From: Pseudacidovorax sp.
Lineage (GTDB): Bacteria; Pseudomonadota; Gammaproteobacteria; Burkholderiales; Burkholderiaceae_C
Direction of reading: 5' to 3'
DNA length: 64,000 nucleotides
Assembly: GCF_017991995.1 (NCBI RefSeq)
Contig: NZ_JAGOPN010000027.1
Location: 1 to 64,000, forward strand
In this document: positions 16,978 to 25,516 of the stretch, in pieces
Layout of the letters: the number at the start of each line of letters is the position of its first letter
Numbering within the stretch: the first letter of the stretch is position 1
The notes under the pieces: model-generated
Told to the model about the DNA's origin: nothing
Database searches by the model: none
What the model saw: only the letters and a program-made list of their open reading frames with translations
Translations under genes and position numbers: made by a program

Positions 16978-18195
16978 TTAGAGGGCGTCGGCCGTGCCCA
17001 GCACGGCGGTGGATTGGCTGGAGAGCGTGCCGCCGTTGCCGTGGACCACGGCCGTGCGGTGCGTCGCCAGCTGGCGCTGGCCGGCTTGGCCGCGCAACTG
17101 CCGCACGGCCTCGATCAGGGCGAAGATGCCGTACATGCCCGGGTGCACGCAGGACAGTCCGCCGCCGTTGGTGTTGACGGCCAGCCGCCCGCCCGGGGCG
17201 ATGGCGCCGCCTTCCACGAAGGGGCCGCCCTCGCCCTTGGCGCAGAAGCCCAGGTCCTCCAGGAACAGCAGCGTGTTGATGGTGAAGGCGTCGTAGAGCT
17301 GGGCCATGTCCATGTCGGCCGGGCGCAGGCCCGCCATGGCGAAGGCCTGCGCACCGGACTGGGCGGCCGCGGTGGTGGTGAGCACCGGCATGCACGAGAT
17401 CTGGCGGTGCCACATCGCTGTGGCCGTGCCCAGCACATGCACCGGTGGCTGCGGCAGGTCGCGCGCCCGGTCGGCACGCACCAGCACCAGGGCACCGGCC
17501 CCGTCGGTCACCAGGCAGCAGTCGAGCACGCCCAGCGGGCTGGCGATGGGCCGGGCCGCGAGCACATCGTCCACCGTGAGCGGATCGCGCCTGAAGGCCT
17601 CGGGATTGCGCTGGGCCCAGGCGCGTGCGGCTACGGCCACCTCGGCCAGCTGGGTCCGCGTGGTGCCGAACTCGTGCATATGGCGTGCCGCGGCCAGCGC
17701 ATAGGCGGTCACGGGCAGCACCGGCTCGTAGGGAAACTCGAAGGGCTGCGGATCGAGGAAGCGCCGCGCGGCCTGCATCTCCCGCCGGCCGAAGCTGGCC
17801 GACCGTTGCGCGCTGCCGTAGCACACCAGCACCGCCTTGCACTGGCCCGCCTCCAGCGCACGGATGGCCGGCAGCAGGTGGGCGATGAAGCTGCTGCCGC
17901 CCAGCATGGTGCCGTCCACGTAGCTGGGGTTGAGGCCCAGGTGCTCCACCACCGGCATGGCCCACATGCTGGCCGACACGCTGCAGGTGGCGATGCCGTC
18001 GATGTCCTGCATCGTCAGGCCCGCATCGGCCACCGCCGCATGGGCGGCGCGCACCAGCAGCGTCATGTCGTCCATGCCCGGCGATTCGCCGCAGCCGTAG
18101 GTGGCGGCACCGGCGATGGCGACGCGGCCCCGCAGGCCGCGGTTGACGGCGCCGGCATCCAGCGCGGAGCGGGGGATCTGTCCGGCCGTGGTCAT
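16978..18195 (-). CDS. Thiolase-like protein lacking the nucleophilic Cys (SCP-x/Ltp2-like)
   Basis: Thiolase-fold protein of 405 residues from the lipid-transfer branch. The position that holds the acyl-accepting cysteine in true thiolases reads LGGSSFIAHLL, with serines instead. YDAFTINTLLFLEDLGFCAKGEGG and NTNGGGLSCVHPGMYG are retained. Its start overlaps the preceding DUF35 gene. Ltp2 of steroid degraders has this same partner, lacks the cysteine, and is a retro-aldolase releasing a short aldehyde or ketone from a beta-hydroxyacyl-CoA. Aldolase activity here is inference by analogy; a degenerate thiolase is the alternative. Confidence 0.8.
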   Translation of the reverse strand: MTTAGQIPRSALDAGAVNRGLRGRVAIAGAATYGCGESPGMDDMTLLVRAAHAAVADAGLTMQDIDGIATCSVSASMWAMPVVEHLGLNPSYVDGTMLGGSSFIAHLLPAIRALEAGQCKAVLVCYGSAQRSASFGRREMQAARRFLDPQPFEFPYEPVLPVTAYALAAARHMHEFGTTRTQLAEVAVAARAWAQRNPEAFRRDPLTVDDVLAARPIASPLGVLDCCLVTDGAGALVLVRADRARDLPQPPVHVLGTATAMWHRQISCMPVLTTTAAAQSGAQAFAMAGLRPADMDMAQLYDAFTINTLLFLEDLGFCAKGEGGPFVEGGAIAPGGRLAVNTNGGGLSCVHPGMYGIFALIEAVRQLRGQAGQRQLATHRTAVVHGNGGTLSSQSTAVLGTADAL

Positions 18196-18596
18196 GCCGC
18201 ACCGCCTTCCTCGGGATGGAAGAGCACCAGCCCGCGGCCCTCGCGCTGGACGACGCGCGCCTTCACGCGCTGGCCGATGCGAACGGCCTCGGGCGCGATG
18301 CCTTCCACGCGGCTCATCATGCGCACGCCCTCGTCGAGGTCGATCAGCGACACGTTGTAGGGTCCGCCGTCCTCGGCCTTGCGGTGGACCGTGCTGGCCG
18401 AATGGACCTGGCCGGTGCCGCGCGCCCGCACCCAGCGCAGCGGGGCGGCGCCGCAGTGGGGGCAGAGTTCGCGCGGCGTGAAGACATGGCGGCCGCACTG
18501 CGGGCAATGCTGCAGGCAGAAGCGGCCGGCATCCAGCTCTGCCTGGTAGTGGGCGCCCGCGCCGACGTGCATGGTGGGAGAGGGTGTGCTGGACAT
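18192..18596 (-). CDS. DUF35 zinc-ribbon/OB-fold protein (partner of thiolase-like protein)
   Basis: A 134-residue protein with an N-terminal rubredoxin-like zinc ribbon (CPQCGRHVFTPRELCPHC, four cysteines) and a C-terminal OB fold (TGQVHSASTVHR, GPYNVSLIDLDEGVRMMSRV). Such proteins bind acyl-CoA and form complexes with Cys-less thiolases; ChsH2 with Ltp2 is the known case. The stop overlaps the thiolase-like start by ATGA, which favours translation in step and complex formation. Confidence 0.85.
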   Translation of the reverse strand: MSSTPSPTMHVGAGAHYQAELDAGRFCLQHCPQCGRHVFTPRELCPHCGAAPLRWVRARGTGQVHSASTVHRKAEDGGPYNVSLIDLDEGVRMMSRVEGIAPEAVRIGQRVKARVVQREGRGLVLFHPEEGGAA

Positions 18597-18599
18597 GGG

Positions 18600-19592
18600 T
18601 CAGGACACCGTGATGCCGGCCGTCTTGATGACCTTGGCCCACTTGGCCATCTCGCTGTGCAGCCGCTGGCGCAGCGCCTCCTGCGTGCCGGGGTCGGCCT
18701 CGGCGCCGGCCTCCAGCAGCCGCTGGCGCACGGCCGGGTCGTTGAAGGCGGTGTTGAAGTCGGCGTTGATGCGCTCCAGCACCGGCTGCGGCGTGCGCGC
18801 CGGCGCGAACAGCGCCGCCCAGGAATAGGCCTCGTAGCCCGGCAGCCCGGACTCGGCCACCGTGGGCACCGACGGCAGCATGGCCGAGCGCTGCGGGCTG
18901 GCCACCCCCAGCACCTTGATGCGGCCGGAGCGGATGTGCGGCAGCGCCGTGGGTGCGTCGCTGAACATCAGCTGCACCTGCCCGCCCAGCAGGTCGTTCA
19001 TGGCCGGCGCGCTGCCCTTGTAGGGCACATGCAGCAGCTTGGTGCCGGCCTCCATGTTGAACAGCTCGCCCGCCAGGTGCGTGCCGCCGCCGTTGCCGGA
19101 GGAGCCGAAGCTCAGCTGGCTGCCCGGCTTCTTCGCCAGCGCGATCAGCTCGGCGATGGTGTTGGCGGGCACCGCGGCATTCGCGACCACGAACACCGGG
19201 AACACCGCCGCGAAGCTCACCGGCGCGAAGTCCTTCTCGATGTCGTAGGGCAGCTTGCCCATGAGCGAAGGATTGACCGAATGGTGGATGGCGCCCACGA
19301 ACAGGCTGTAGCCGTCGGGCGCCTCCTTGGCCGCCACCGCGGCGCCCACGGTGCCGCCGGCACCGGCGCGGTTGTCGATGAGGGTGGGCGTCTTCCAGAT
19401 CTCCGACAGCCGCTGGCTGGCGATGCGCGCCGTGGTGTCCACCGGCCCGCCGGGCGGAAAGGGCACGATGAAGCGCACCGGGCGGCTGGGCCAGGGCTCG
19501 GCCGCCAGGGCACCGAGCGGCCAGGCGGCGGCGCTGAGCAGGCCACCGGCCAACAGGCGGCGGCGGGTGGAATCGACGGGGGCGATGGGCAT
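18600..19592 (-). CDS. Bug/TctC-family periplasmic substrate-binding protein
   Basis: A 330-residue receptor. The leader DSTRRRLLAGGLLSAAAWPLGALAAE has a twin-arginine-like RRR motif, and the mature part starts WPSRPVRFIVPFPPGGPVD. LLHVPYKGSAPAMNDLLGGQV and LPSVPTVAESGLPGYEAY are standard family blocks. AAGGAGACAC precedes ATG 19592. It lies inside the operon, 3 bp before the DUF35 gene and 19 bp after the acyl-CoA synthetase, so its ligand is probably the acid degraded by the operon or a close relative. No TctAB genes are near. Confidence 0.9.
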   Translation of the reverse strand: MPIAPVDSTRRRLLAGGLLSAAAWPLGALAAEPWPSRPVRFIVPFPPGGPVDTTARIASQRLSEIWKTPTLIDNRAGAGGTVGAAVAAKEAPDGYSLFVGAIHHSVNPSLMGKLPYDIEKDFAPVSFAAVFPVFVVANAAVPANTIAELIALAKKPGSQLSFGSSGNGGGTHLAGELFNMEAGTKLLHVPYKGSAPAMNDLLGGQVQLMFSDAPTALPHIRSGRIKVLGVASPQRSAMLPSVPTVAESGLPGYEAYSWAALFAPARTPQPVLERINADFNTAFNDPAVRQRLLEAGAEADPGTQEALRQRLHSEMAKWAKVIKTAGITVS

Positions 19593-19611
19593 GGCGGTGT
19601 CTCCTTCCTGT

Positions 19612-21135
19612 TCAGGGCGTCGGCGCTTCGGCCCATTCGCGCAGCACGCGCCGCAGGACCTTGCCGTTGGTGTTGGTGGGCAGCTCGTCCAGCGCCACGA
19701 TGCGCGCCGGGCGCTTGTAGGGCGCCAGCAGCGGGCGCAGGTGGGCCTGCAGCGCCGCGGCGTCGAGCAGCGCGCCGCGGCGCAACTCGACATAGGCCAC
19801 GATGGCCTCGTTGCCGTCGTCCTCGGGGCAGCCGACCACGGCCGAGCGCTGCACGGCGGGATGGGTGTTCAGCGCCAGCTCCACCTCCGCCGGGTACACG
19901 TTGAAGCCCGAGCGGATGATCATTTCCTTCAGCCGGCCGACCACGAAGAGCGCGCCGTCCGCCGCCAGCTCGCCCAGGTCGCCGCTGGCATACCAGCCGC
20001 CCGGGCGCATGGCGGCCGCGGTGGCCTCGACGTCGCGGAAGTAGCCGGGCATCAGGCCGCGGCCGCGGATCCACAGTTCGCCGCGCTCGCCCGCGGGCAG
20101 CGGCCGGCCCGTCGCGGGCTCCACCACCTGCAGCTCGGCCTCGGCCACGCGGTAGCCGGCGCTGGTGTCGTCGCGCGGCTCGCCCAGCCGGGTGATGTGC
20201 ACCGAGCCCGCGTATTCGGACAGGCCGTAGCCGTGGTGCAGCACCTGGCCGAAGGCGGCTTCCACGCGCCGCTTGAGCGCCAGGTCCAGCGGGCCGGCGC
20301 CGGTGTAGAGGTAGCGAAGCTGCGGCGCCGCGGGCCGGGCGATGCCCTCGTGCTCCAAGTGGGCCAGCAGGCGCGAGAACAGCGCCGGCGGGCCCTGCAG
20401 CTGCGAGACGCCTTCATGGGCCAGCGCATGCAGCAGGTCCTGCGGCTCGAACTGCGGCCGCATCACCAGCTGCGCGCCGGCCAGCAACGAACTGATCAGC
20501 ACCGTGCCCAGCCCGAAGATGTGCGTCATCGGCACGAAGGCGTAGCTGCGGTCCTCTGGCCCGAGCCGGCGCGAGGCACCCGACACGCGCGCGAAGTGCA
20601 GCAGGGCGTCGTGGGTGAGCATCACGGCCTTGGGCCGGCCGGTGGTGCCCGAGGTGAAGATCAGCGCGGCCACCGCGCCGCGCTCGCCCGGCGTCGGGTC
20701 GGGCTGCGGCCGGGCGGCGGGGCGCACGGCACTGCGATGCAGGCCGGGCAGCGCCGACGGCACGGCGCCCATCCGCGTGGCATGGGCGGCGGCGCTGTCG
20801 CTGGCCTGGCTCGTGAAGTACACCACCCGGGCATCCGCGGTGGCGTCGAAGCCTTCCACCTCGGCCGGTGCCATGCGGGCGTTGACGCCGCAGGACCAGG
20901 CACCGACCCGGCTGCAGGCCAGGATCAGCGCCGCATGCTCGGGGCAGTTCTCGGCCACGACCATCACGCGGTCGCCGGGCCGCACGTCCAGCGCGCGCAG
21001 CTCGGCCTCGGCCACGTCGGTCAGCGCGCCCAGCTCGGCAAAGCTCAGGCTGCGCCCATCGGGCAGGTGGATGAAGGGCCGCTGCGGCGCATCGGCCAGC
21101 CAGCGGTCCAGGGTATGGTGCAGGCGTGTGGGCAT
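19612..21135 (-). CDS. AMP-forming acyl-CoA synthetase
   Basis: ATP-dependent acid:CoA ligase of the ANL superfamily, 507 residues. The P-loop FTSGTTGRPKAVMLTHD, the motif YGLSEYAGSVH, the Y-x-S/T-G-D motif in GGWYASGDLGEL, and the hinge GRLKEMIIRSGFNVYPAEVE are present. The catalytic Lys sits in PTNTNGKVLRR near the C-terminus. It is 1 bp from the Bug gene upstream (TGACATG), a sign of tight coupling. It would activate the imported acid before dehydrogenation. Confidence 0.92.
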   Translation of the reverse strand: MPTRLHHTLDRWLADAPQRPFIHLPDGRSLSFAELGALTDVAEAELRALDVRPGDRVMVVAENCPEHAALILACSRVGAWSCGVNARMAPAEVEGFDATADARVVYFTSQASDSAAAHATRMGAVPSALPGLHRSAVRPAARPQPDPTPGERGAVAALIFTSGTTGRPKAVMLTHDALLHFARVSGASRRLGPEDRSYAFVPMTHIFGLGTVLISSLLAGAQLVMRPQFEPQDLLHALAHEGVSQLQGPPALFSRLLAHLEHEGIARPAAPQLRYLYTGAGPLDLALKRRVEAAFGQVLHHGYGLSEYAGSVHITRLGEPRDDTSAGYRVAEAELQVVEPATGRPLPAGERGELWIRGRGLMPGYFRDVEATAAAMRPGGWYASGDLGELAADGALFVVGRLKEMIIRSGFNVYPAEVELALNTHPAVQRSAVVGCPEDDGNEAIVAYVELRRGALLDAAALQAHLRPLLAPYKRPARIVALDELPTNTNGKVLRRVLREWAEAPTP

Positions 21136-21136
21136 G

Positions 21137-22129
21137 TCAATCCACCACGATGCCCTGGGTCACGGTGGACCACATCGCCCGCTCCTGCGCGGCGCGTTCG
21201 GCCAGCTTCTGCGGCGAGCCGGTCCATTCGTCGTAGCCCAGCTCCTTCAGGCGCCGGGCCAGGGCCGGCTGCGCCAGCGTGGCGGTGATGGCGCGGTTGA
21301 GGCTGTCCACCTTGGCCGCGGGCAGGTCCTTCGGGCCGTAGATGCCGTACCAGCCGCCCACGTCGAAGCCCTCCAGCCCGGCGATGCCCGACTCGGCCAG
21401 CGTGGGCACGTCCGGCAGCGTGGCATTGCGCTGCGGCGAGGTCACGGCGATGGGCCGCACCTTGCCCGCCGCGATGTAGGTGCCGGCGGTGCTGATGATG
21501 TCCATCATCATGTCGATCTGGCCGCCGATCAGGTCGGTCATGGCCGGCGCATTGCCCTTGTAGGGAATGTGATTGAGCGCGATGCCGCTGCGCCTGGCGA
21601 ACAGCAGCACGCCCAGGTGGTTGGAGCCGCCCACGCCGGCCGATCCGTAGCTCAGCTTGCCCGGGTGCGCCTTGGCATGGGTCACCAGGTCGCGCGTGGC
21701 CCTGAAGGGCTCGTCGTTGTTGGCCACCAGCACGTTGTAGTAGCTCAGCACCGGCGCCACCGGCGTCAGGTCGCGGGCCGGATCGAAGGGCATGCGCGCC
21801 ATCACGTTGGGGCTGATGGTGATGGTGGGGCTGGCCGCGAAGAAGAGCGTCAGGCCGTCGGGCTTGGCACGCACCACCTCGCCGCCGGCCAGGGTGGCAT
21901 TGGCGCCGGGCTTGTTCTCCACCACCACCGGCGCGCCCAGCTCGCGCGAGAGCGCGACGGCCACCAGGCGCGCGCCCTGGTCCACCGGGCCGCCGGCCGC
22001 GTAGCCGACGACGAGGCGCACCGTCTGGTTGTCCTGCGCCAGGGCAGGCGGCAGCGCGAGGGCGGCCGCAAGGGCCAGAGCGGCCTGCAGCAGCGGGCGC
22101 CGGGCAAGAGGGGGGCGGGGGCGGGCCAT
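21137..22129 (-). CDS. Bug/TctC-family periplasmic substrate-binding protein
   Basis: The second Bug receptor of this operon, also 330 residues. The signal peptide (ARRPLLQAALALAAALALPPALAQ) is followed by the typical but slightly altered loop VRLVVGYAAGGPVDQGARL, where most members read PFPPGG. INHIPYKG-type (LNHIPYKGNAPAMTDLIGGQI) and LPDVPTLAESGIAG blocks follow. The changed binding loop suggests a different ligand from the receptor at 18600. AAGGAGACAA lies upstream of ATG 22129. Confidence 0.9.
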   Translation of the reverse strand: MARPRPPLARRPLLQAALALAAALALPPALAQDNQTVRLVVGYAAGGPVDQGARLVAVALSRELGAPVVVENKPGANATLAGGEVVRAKPDGLTLFFAASPTITISPNVMARMPFDPARDLTPVAPVLSYYNVLVANNDEPFRATRDLVTHAKAHPGKLSYGSAGVGGSNHLGVLLFARRSGIALNHIPYKGNAPAMTDLIGGQIDMMMDIISTAGTYIAAGKVRPIAVTSPQRNATLPDVPTLAESGIAGLEGFDVGGWYGIYGPKDLPAAKVDSLNRAITATLAQPALARRLKELGYDEWTGSPQKLAERAAQERAMWSTVTQGIVVD

Positions 22130-22181
22130 GGGGTTGTCTCCTTGTTGTCGAATGAACGGGTGGCCGGCGGCAGGCCGGTGC

Positions 22182-23390
22182 TCAGGCGCGCTCGAACACG
22201 GCCGCGATGCCCTGGCCGCCGCCGATGCACATCGTCTCCAGCGCATAGCGGCCCTGGCGGCGCTGCAGCTCGTGCATCAGCGTGGCCAGGATGCGCACGC
22301 CCGTCGCGCCGATGGGATGGCCCAGCGAGATGCCCGAGCCGTTGACGTTGAGCTTGTGGTCGATGGCGTCCCGGTCCTGCCAGTCCCAGCCCTGCAGCAC
22401 GGCCAGCACCTGGCAGGCGAAGGCCTCGTTGAGTTCGACCAGGTCCATCTGGTCCAGCGTGAGGCCCAGGCGCTGGAGCAGCTTCTTGGTGGCGGGCACC
22501 GGGCCGATGCCCATGTGCGAGGGCTCGCAGCCGGCCGCGGCCCAGCCCACGAGCGTGCCCATGGGCGTGAGGCCCAGCGCGGCCAGCTTGTCCTCGGCCA
22601 CCACCAGGCAGGCCGCGGCGGCATCGTTCTGCTGGCTGGCGTTGCCGGCGGTGACGCTGCCCTCGGCCATCAGCGGCCGCAGCCGCGCGAGGCTCTGGGC
22701 GGTGGTGTCGGGGCGGATGCCTTCGTCGCGCGCGAAGCGCAGGGCCTCGCCCTTGCGCTGCGGCACCGTCACCGGCACCACCTCGGCGTCGAAGCGGCCG
22801 GCTTCCCATGCGGAGGCGGCGCGGGCATGGCTGCGCGCGGCGAAGGCATCGGCGGCTTCGCGGGCGATGCCGTAGTCGCGCGCCAGGTTCTCGGCCGTCT
22901 CGATCATTCCGGAGATGCGGCCGAAGCGCTCGACCGGCTGCGAGCGCTCGCGCCCGCGTTCCAGCCGGTCGTAGAAGCGCACGTTGCCCGCGCGCGCACC
23001 CCAGCGCATGTCGGTGCTGTAGTACTCGATGTTGCTCATGCTCTCCACGCCACCCGCCAGCACCACGTCGGCCGCGCCGCTCTGCACCATCATGGCGGCC
23101 GTCACCACGGCCTGCAGGCCGCCGCCGCAGCGCCGGTCCAGCTGCATGCCGGGCACCTCCACCGGCAGGCCGGCCTGCAGCGCGGCCCAGCGGCCCACGC
23201 AGGGCACCTCGCTGTTGGCATAGGACTGGGCGAACACCACGTCGTCGATGCGGGCCGGGTCGACGCCGCTGCGGTCGACGACGGCACGCACCACGGTGGC
23301 GGCGAGTTCCTCGACGGGCACGGGCCGCAGGCTGCCGCCGAAGGCGCCGACGGGCGTACGCAGGGGGGTGACGATGGCGGCTCGGCGCAT
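22182..23390 (-). CDS. Acetyl-CoA C-acyltransferase (thiolase)
   Basis: Degradative thiolase (402 residues) that splits beta-ketoacyl-CoA with free CoA. The active-site cysteine is Cys88 in MQLDRRCGGGLQ. NEAFACQ, LGHPIGATGVRI and the second cysteine (Cys388) in MCIGGGQG complete the catalytic set. NGSGISLGHPIG is canonical. AGGAGTCCCC precedes ATG 23390. Unlike the thiolase-like protein at 16978, this one has every catalytic residue, so the operon holds one true thiolase and one Cys-less relative. Confidence 0.93.
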   Translation of the reverse strand: MRRAAIVTPLRTPVGAFGGSLRPVPVEELAATVVRAVVDRSGVDPARIDDVVFAQSYANSEVPCVGRWAALQAGLPVEVPGMQLDRRCGGGLQAVVTAAMMVQSGAADVVLAGGVESMSNIEYYSTDMRWGARAGNVRFYDRLERGRERSQPVERFGRISGMIETAENLARDYGIAREAADAFAARSHARAASAWEAGRFDAEVVPVTVPQRKGEALRFARDEGIRPDTTAQSLARLRPLMAEGSVTAGNASQQNDAAAACLVVAEDKLAALGLTPMGTLVGWAAAGCEPSHMGIGPVPATKKLLQRLGLTLDQMDLVELNEAFACQVLAVLQGWDWQDRDAIDHKLNVNGSGISLGHPIGATGVRILATLMHELQRRQGRYALETMCIGGGQGIAAVFERA

Positions 23391-23422
23391 GGGGACTCCT
23401 GGGGCGATGAAGGGAAAGACGG

Positions 23423-24709
23423 TCAATGGAAGGCCGCGCCGCACTGGCGCAGCAGCGCATGCGCCTCGTCGGCCAGGGCGTCGCGATGCGCGGGCGCGGC
23501 GATGTCGATCAGGCGCTGCACGCGGCGCGACAGCGGCTGGCCGCGCAGGTCGGCCACGCCGTGCTCGGTGACGATGAGGCCGGCATCGCTGCGGGCCGTG
23601 CTCACGGGTCCGGACAGGCGGGCCACGATGCGGCTGCGGCCCTGGTGCGTGGCAGGCAGCGCCACGATGGGCAGCCCGCCGCGGCTGCGTGCGGCGCCGC
23701 GCAGGAAGTCGGCCGCGCCGCCCACCGCGCCCACGTACACGCCGCCGGCGACCTCGGCATTGACCTGGCCGGTGAGGTCGACCTCGATGGCGCTGTTGAT
23801 GGCGGCCAGGCGATGGCTGTCCGCCAGCACCTGCGCATCGTGCGTGTAGCCGGTGTCGCGCAACTGCAGGGCCGGGTTGCGATGGGCCCAGCGCCGCAGC
23901 GCGGCCGTGCCCATGAGGACGCCGGCGATGCCCGTGCCGGCATCGCGTGTCTTGCGGGCATGCGTGAGCACGCCGGCCTCGGCCAGCGCGGCCACGCCGT
24001 CGCCGGCCACGCCGCTGTGCAGGCCCAGGTCGCGGTGGCCGTGCAGCGCGGCCAGTACCGCCTCGGGCAGGTTGCCCACGCCCAGCTGCAGCGTGGCACC
24101 GTCCTCCACCAGGCCGGCGATGTGCGTGGCGATGGCCTGCTCGGCCGGGCTGGGCGCGCTGCGCTGCAGGTCGGGCGGCGGCTCGGTGGCCTCCACGAGC
24201 AGGTCGAAGTCCGCCCGCTGCAGCAGCGGGCCGCCGGCCGTCCAGGGCACGTCGGGGTTGACCTCGCCGATCAGCACGCGCGCGCGGGCGATGGCGGCGG
24301 GCAGGTATTCGCAGGCCAGGCCCAGGCTGAAGCGGCCCTGGGCGTCGGGCGGCGGCAGCTGCAGCAGCACCACGTCCGCGGCCAGCCGGCCGTCCGCGAG
24401 CAGCGCCGGCAGCTGCGAGTAATGGCAGGGCAGGATGTCCAGCACGCCGGCCTGGGCCAGGGTGCGGTGGGCGCCGCCGGCCGCATAGCCGAAGAAGTCC
24501 AGCACGTCGGCCTGCGCAGGCTGCAGCGTGTCCGACGCGGCGATGCCCACGAACACCCGCAGCCGCCCGCCGGCCGCCAGCGCACGGCGATGGGTCACCA
24601 GCGCGCGGGTCAGCGTCAGCGGCTCGGCGGTGGCCTGGCCCCACCAGAGCGTGTCGCCGGGGCGCACCAGCGACTGCAACCGCTGCGCGAGCGCTGCCGT
24701 CGTCGTCAT
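23423..24709 (-). CDS. Acetyl-CoA hydrolase/4-hydroxybutyrate CoA-transferase family protein
   Basis: Family I CoA-transferase or acyl-CoA hydrolase, 428 residues. The N-half has VRPGDTLWWGQATAEP. The C-half carries LAAINSAIEVDLTGQVNAEV, where the Glu is the residue that forms the glutamyl-CoA intermediate in this family, followed by GGAADFLRGA and TEHGVADLRGQPLSRR. The start overlaps the stop of the enoyl-CoA hydratase gene by ATGA. It may recycle CoA from the pathway's end-product acid. Confidence 0.87.
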   Translation of the reverse strand: MTTTAALAQRLQSLVRPGDTLWWGQATAEPLTLTRALVTHRRALAAGGRLRVFVGIAASDTLQPAQADVLDFFGYAAGGAHRTLAQAGVLDILPCHYSQLPALLADGRLAADVVLLQLPPPDAQGRFSLGLACEYLPAAIARARVLIGEVNPDVPWTAGGPLLQRADFDLLVEATEPPPDLQRSAPSPAEQAIATHIAGLVEDGATLQLGVGNLPEAVLAALHGHRDLGLHSGVAGDGVAALAEAGVLTHARKTRDAGTGIAGVLMGTAALRRWAHRNPALQLRDTGYTHDAQVLADSHRLAAINSAIEVDLTGQVNAEVAGGVYVGAVGGAADFLRGAARSRGGLPIVALPATHQGRSRIVARLSGPVSTARSDAGLIVTEHGVADLRGQPLSRRVQRLIDIAAPAHRDALADEAHALLRQCGAAFH

Positions 24710-25506
24710 GCGTCGCGGTTCCAGTCGAAGCGCAGCGGCTGCTTGTCGCGGAAGCGCTGCACCGCGTCCTGGTGGTAGGCCGAGCCGCGACACATCGTCT
24801 GTGCATAGGCCTCCATCTCGGCCAGGGCGGCGGCGTCCTGCTCGAAGGCGCGGTTCATGATGGTCTTGGCCATGCCGATGGCGGCGGTGGAGGCCTGGCC
24901 GAAGCGCCGGGCCAGGCCCAGGGCCGCGGCCTGCAGCGCCTCGGCGTCCTCGACCACCTGGTAGACGATGCCCAGCGACTGCGCCTCCTCGGCACCGAAG
25001 CTGCGGGCGGTGAAGACCAGCTCCTTGGCCTTCTGCCGGCCCACGATGCGCGGCAGCAGGTGCATGGCGCCCAGGTCGGGCACCAGGCCGATGCGGCCGA
25101 ACACGGCGCAGAAGCTGGCGCGGCGCGTGGCCAGCACGAAGTCGGCCGCCAGCGCCAGGCTCAGGCCGGCACCGAAGGCGGGGCCGTCCACCGCGGCGAT
25201 GACCGGCTTCTCCAGGTTCTCCAGCGCCGGGAACCACTGGTGCAGCTGGCGCATGCGCTCGCGCCAGGGCAGGCCGGCCTGGGCCGGGTCCAGCATCTGG
25301 CCGATGTCGCCACCGGAGCAGAAGGCGCCGCCAGCGCCCTGCAGGATCACGGTGTGCACCTGCGCGTCGTCGCGCATGCGGGCGATGGCCGCGGCCAGCG
25401 CCGGGCGCATGGCCTGGCTCAGGGCGTTGCGCGTCTCGGGACGGTTGAGCGTGAGGGTGCCCACGCCGTCCTGCACGTCGGCGAGGATGGGGCTGTCGTC
25501 GGACAT
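24706..25506 (-). CDS. Enoyl-CoA hydratase/isomerase family protein (PaaG-like)
   Basis: Crotonase-fold enzyme of 266 residues. Both oxyanion-hole loops are seen: GGAFCSGGDIGQM and DGPAFGAGLSLALAADF. The third active-site segment reads FGRIGLVPDLGAMHLLPR, with Asp rather than the hydratase Glu; this matches the PaaG isomerase type better than plain enoyl-CoA hydratase. Ring or double-bond isomerisation is therefore possible. It lies 10 bp after the SDR gene in the same operon. Confidence 0.88.
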   Translation of the reverse strand: MSDDSPILADVQDGVGTLTLNRPETRNALSQAMRPALAAAIARMRDDAQVHTVILQGAGGAFCSGGDIGQMLDPAQAGLPWRERMRQLHQWFPALENLEKPVIAAVDGPAFGAGLSLALAADFVLATRRASFCAVFGRIGLVPDLGAMHLLPRIVGRQKAKELVFTARSFGAEEAQSLGIVYQVVEDAEALQAAALGLARRFGQASTAAIGMAKTIMNRAFEQDAAALAEMEAYAQTMCRGSAYHQDAVQRFRDKQPLRFDWNRDA

Positions 25507-25516
25507 GGCGGGTGCG

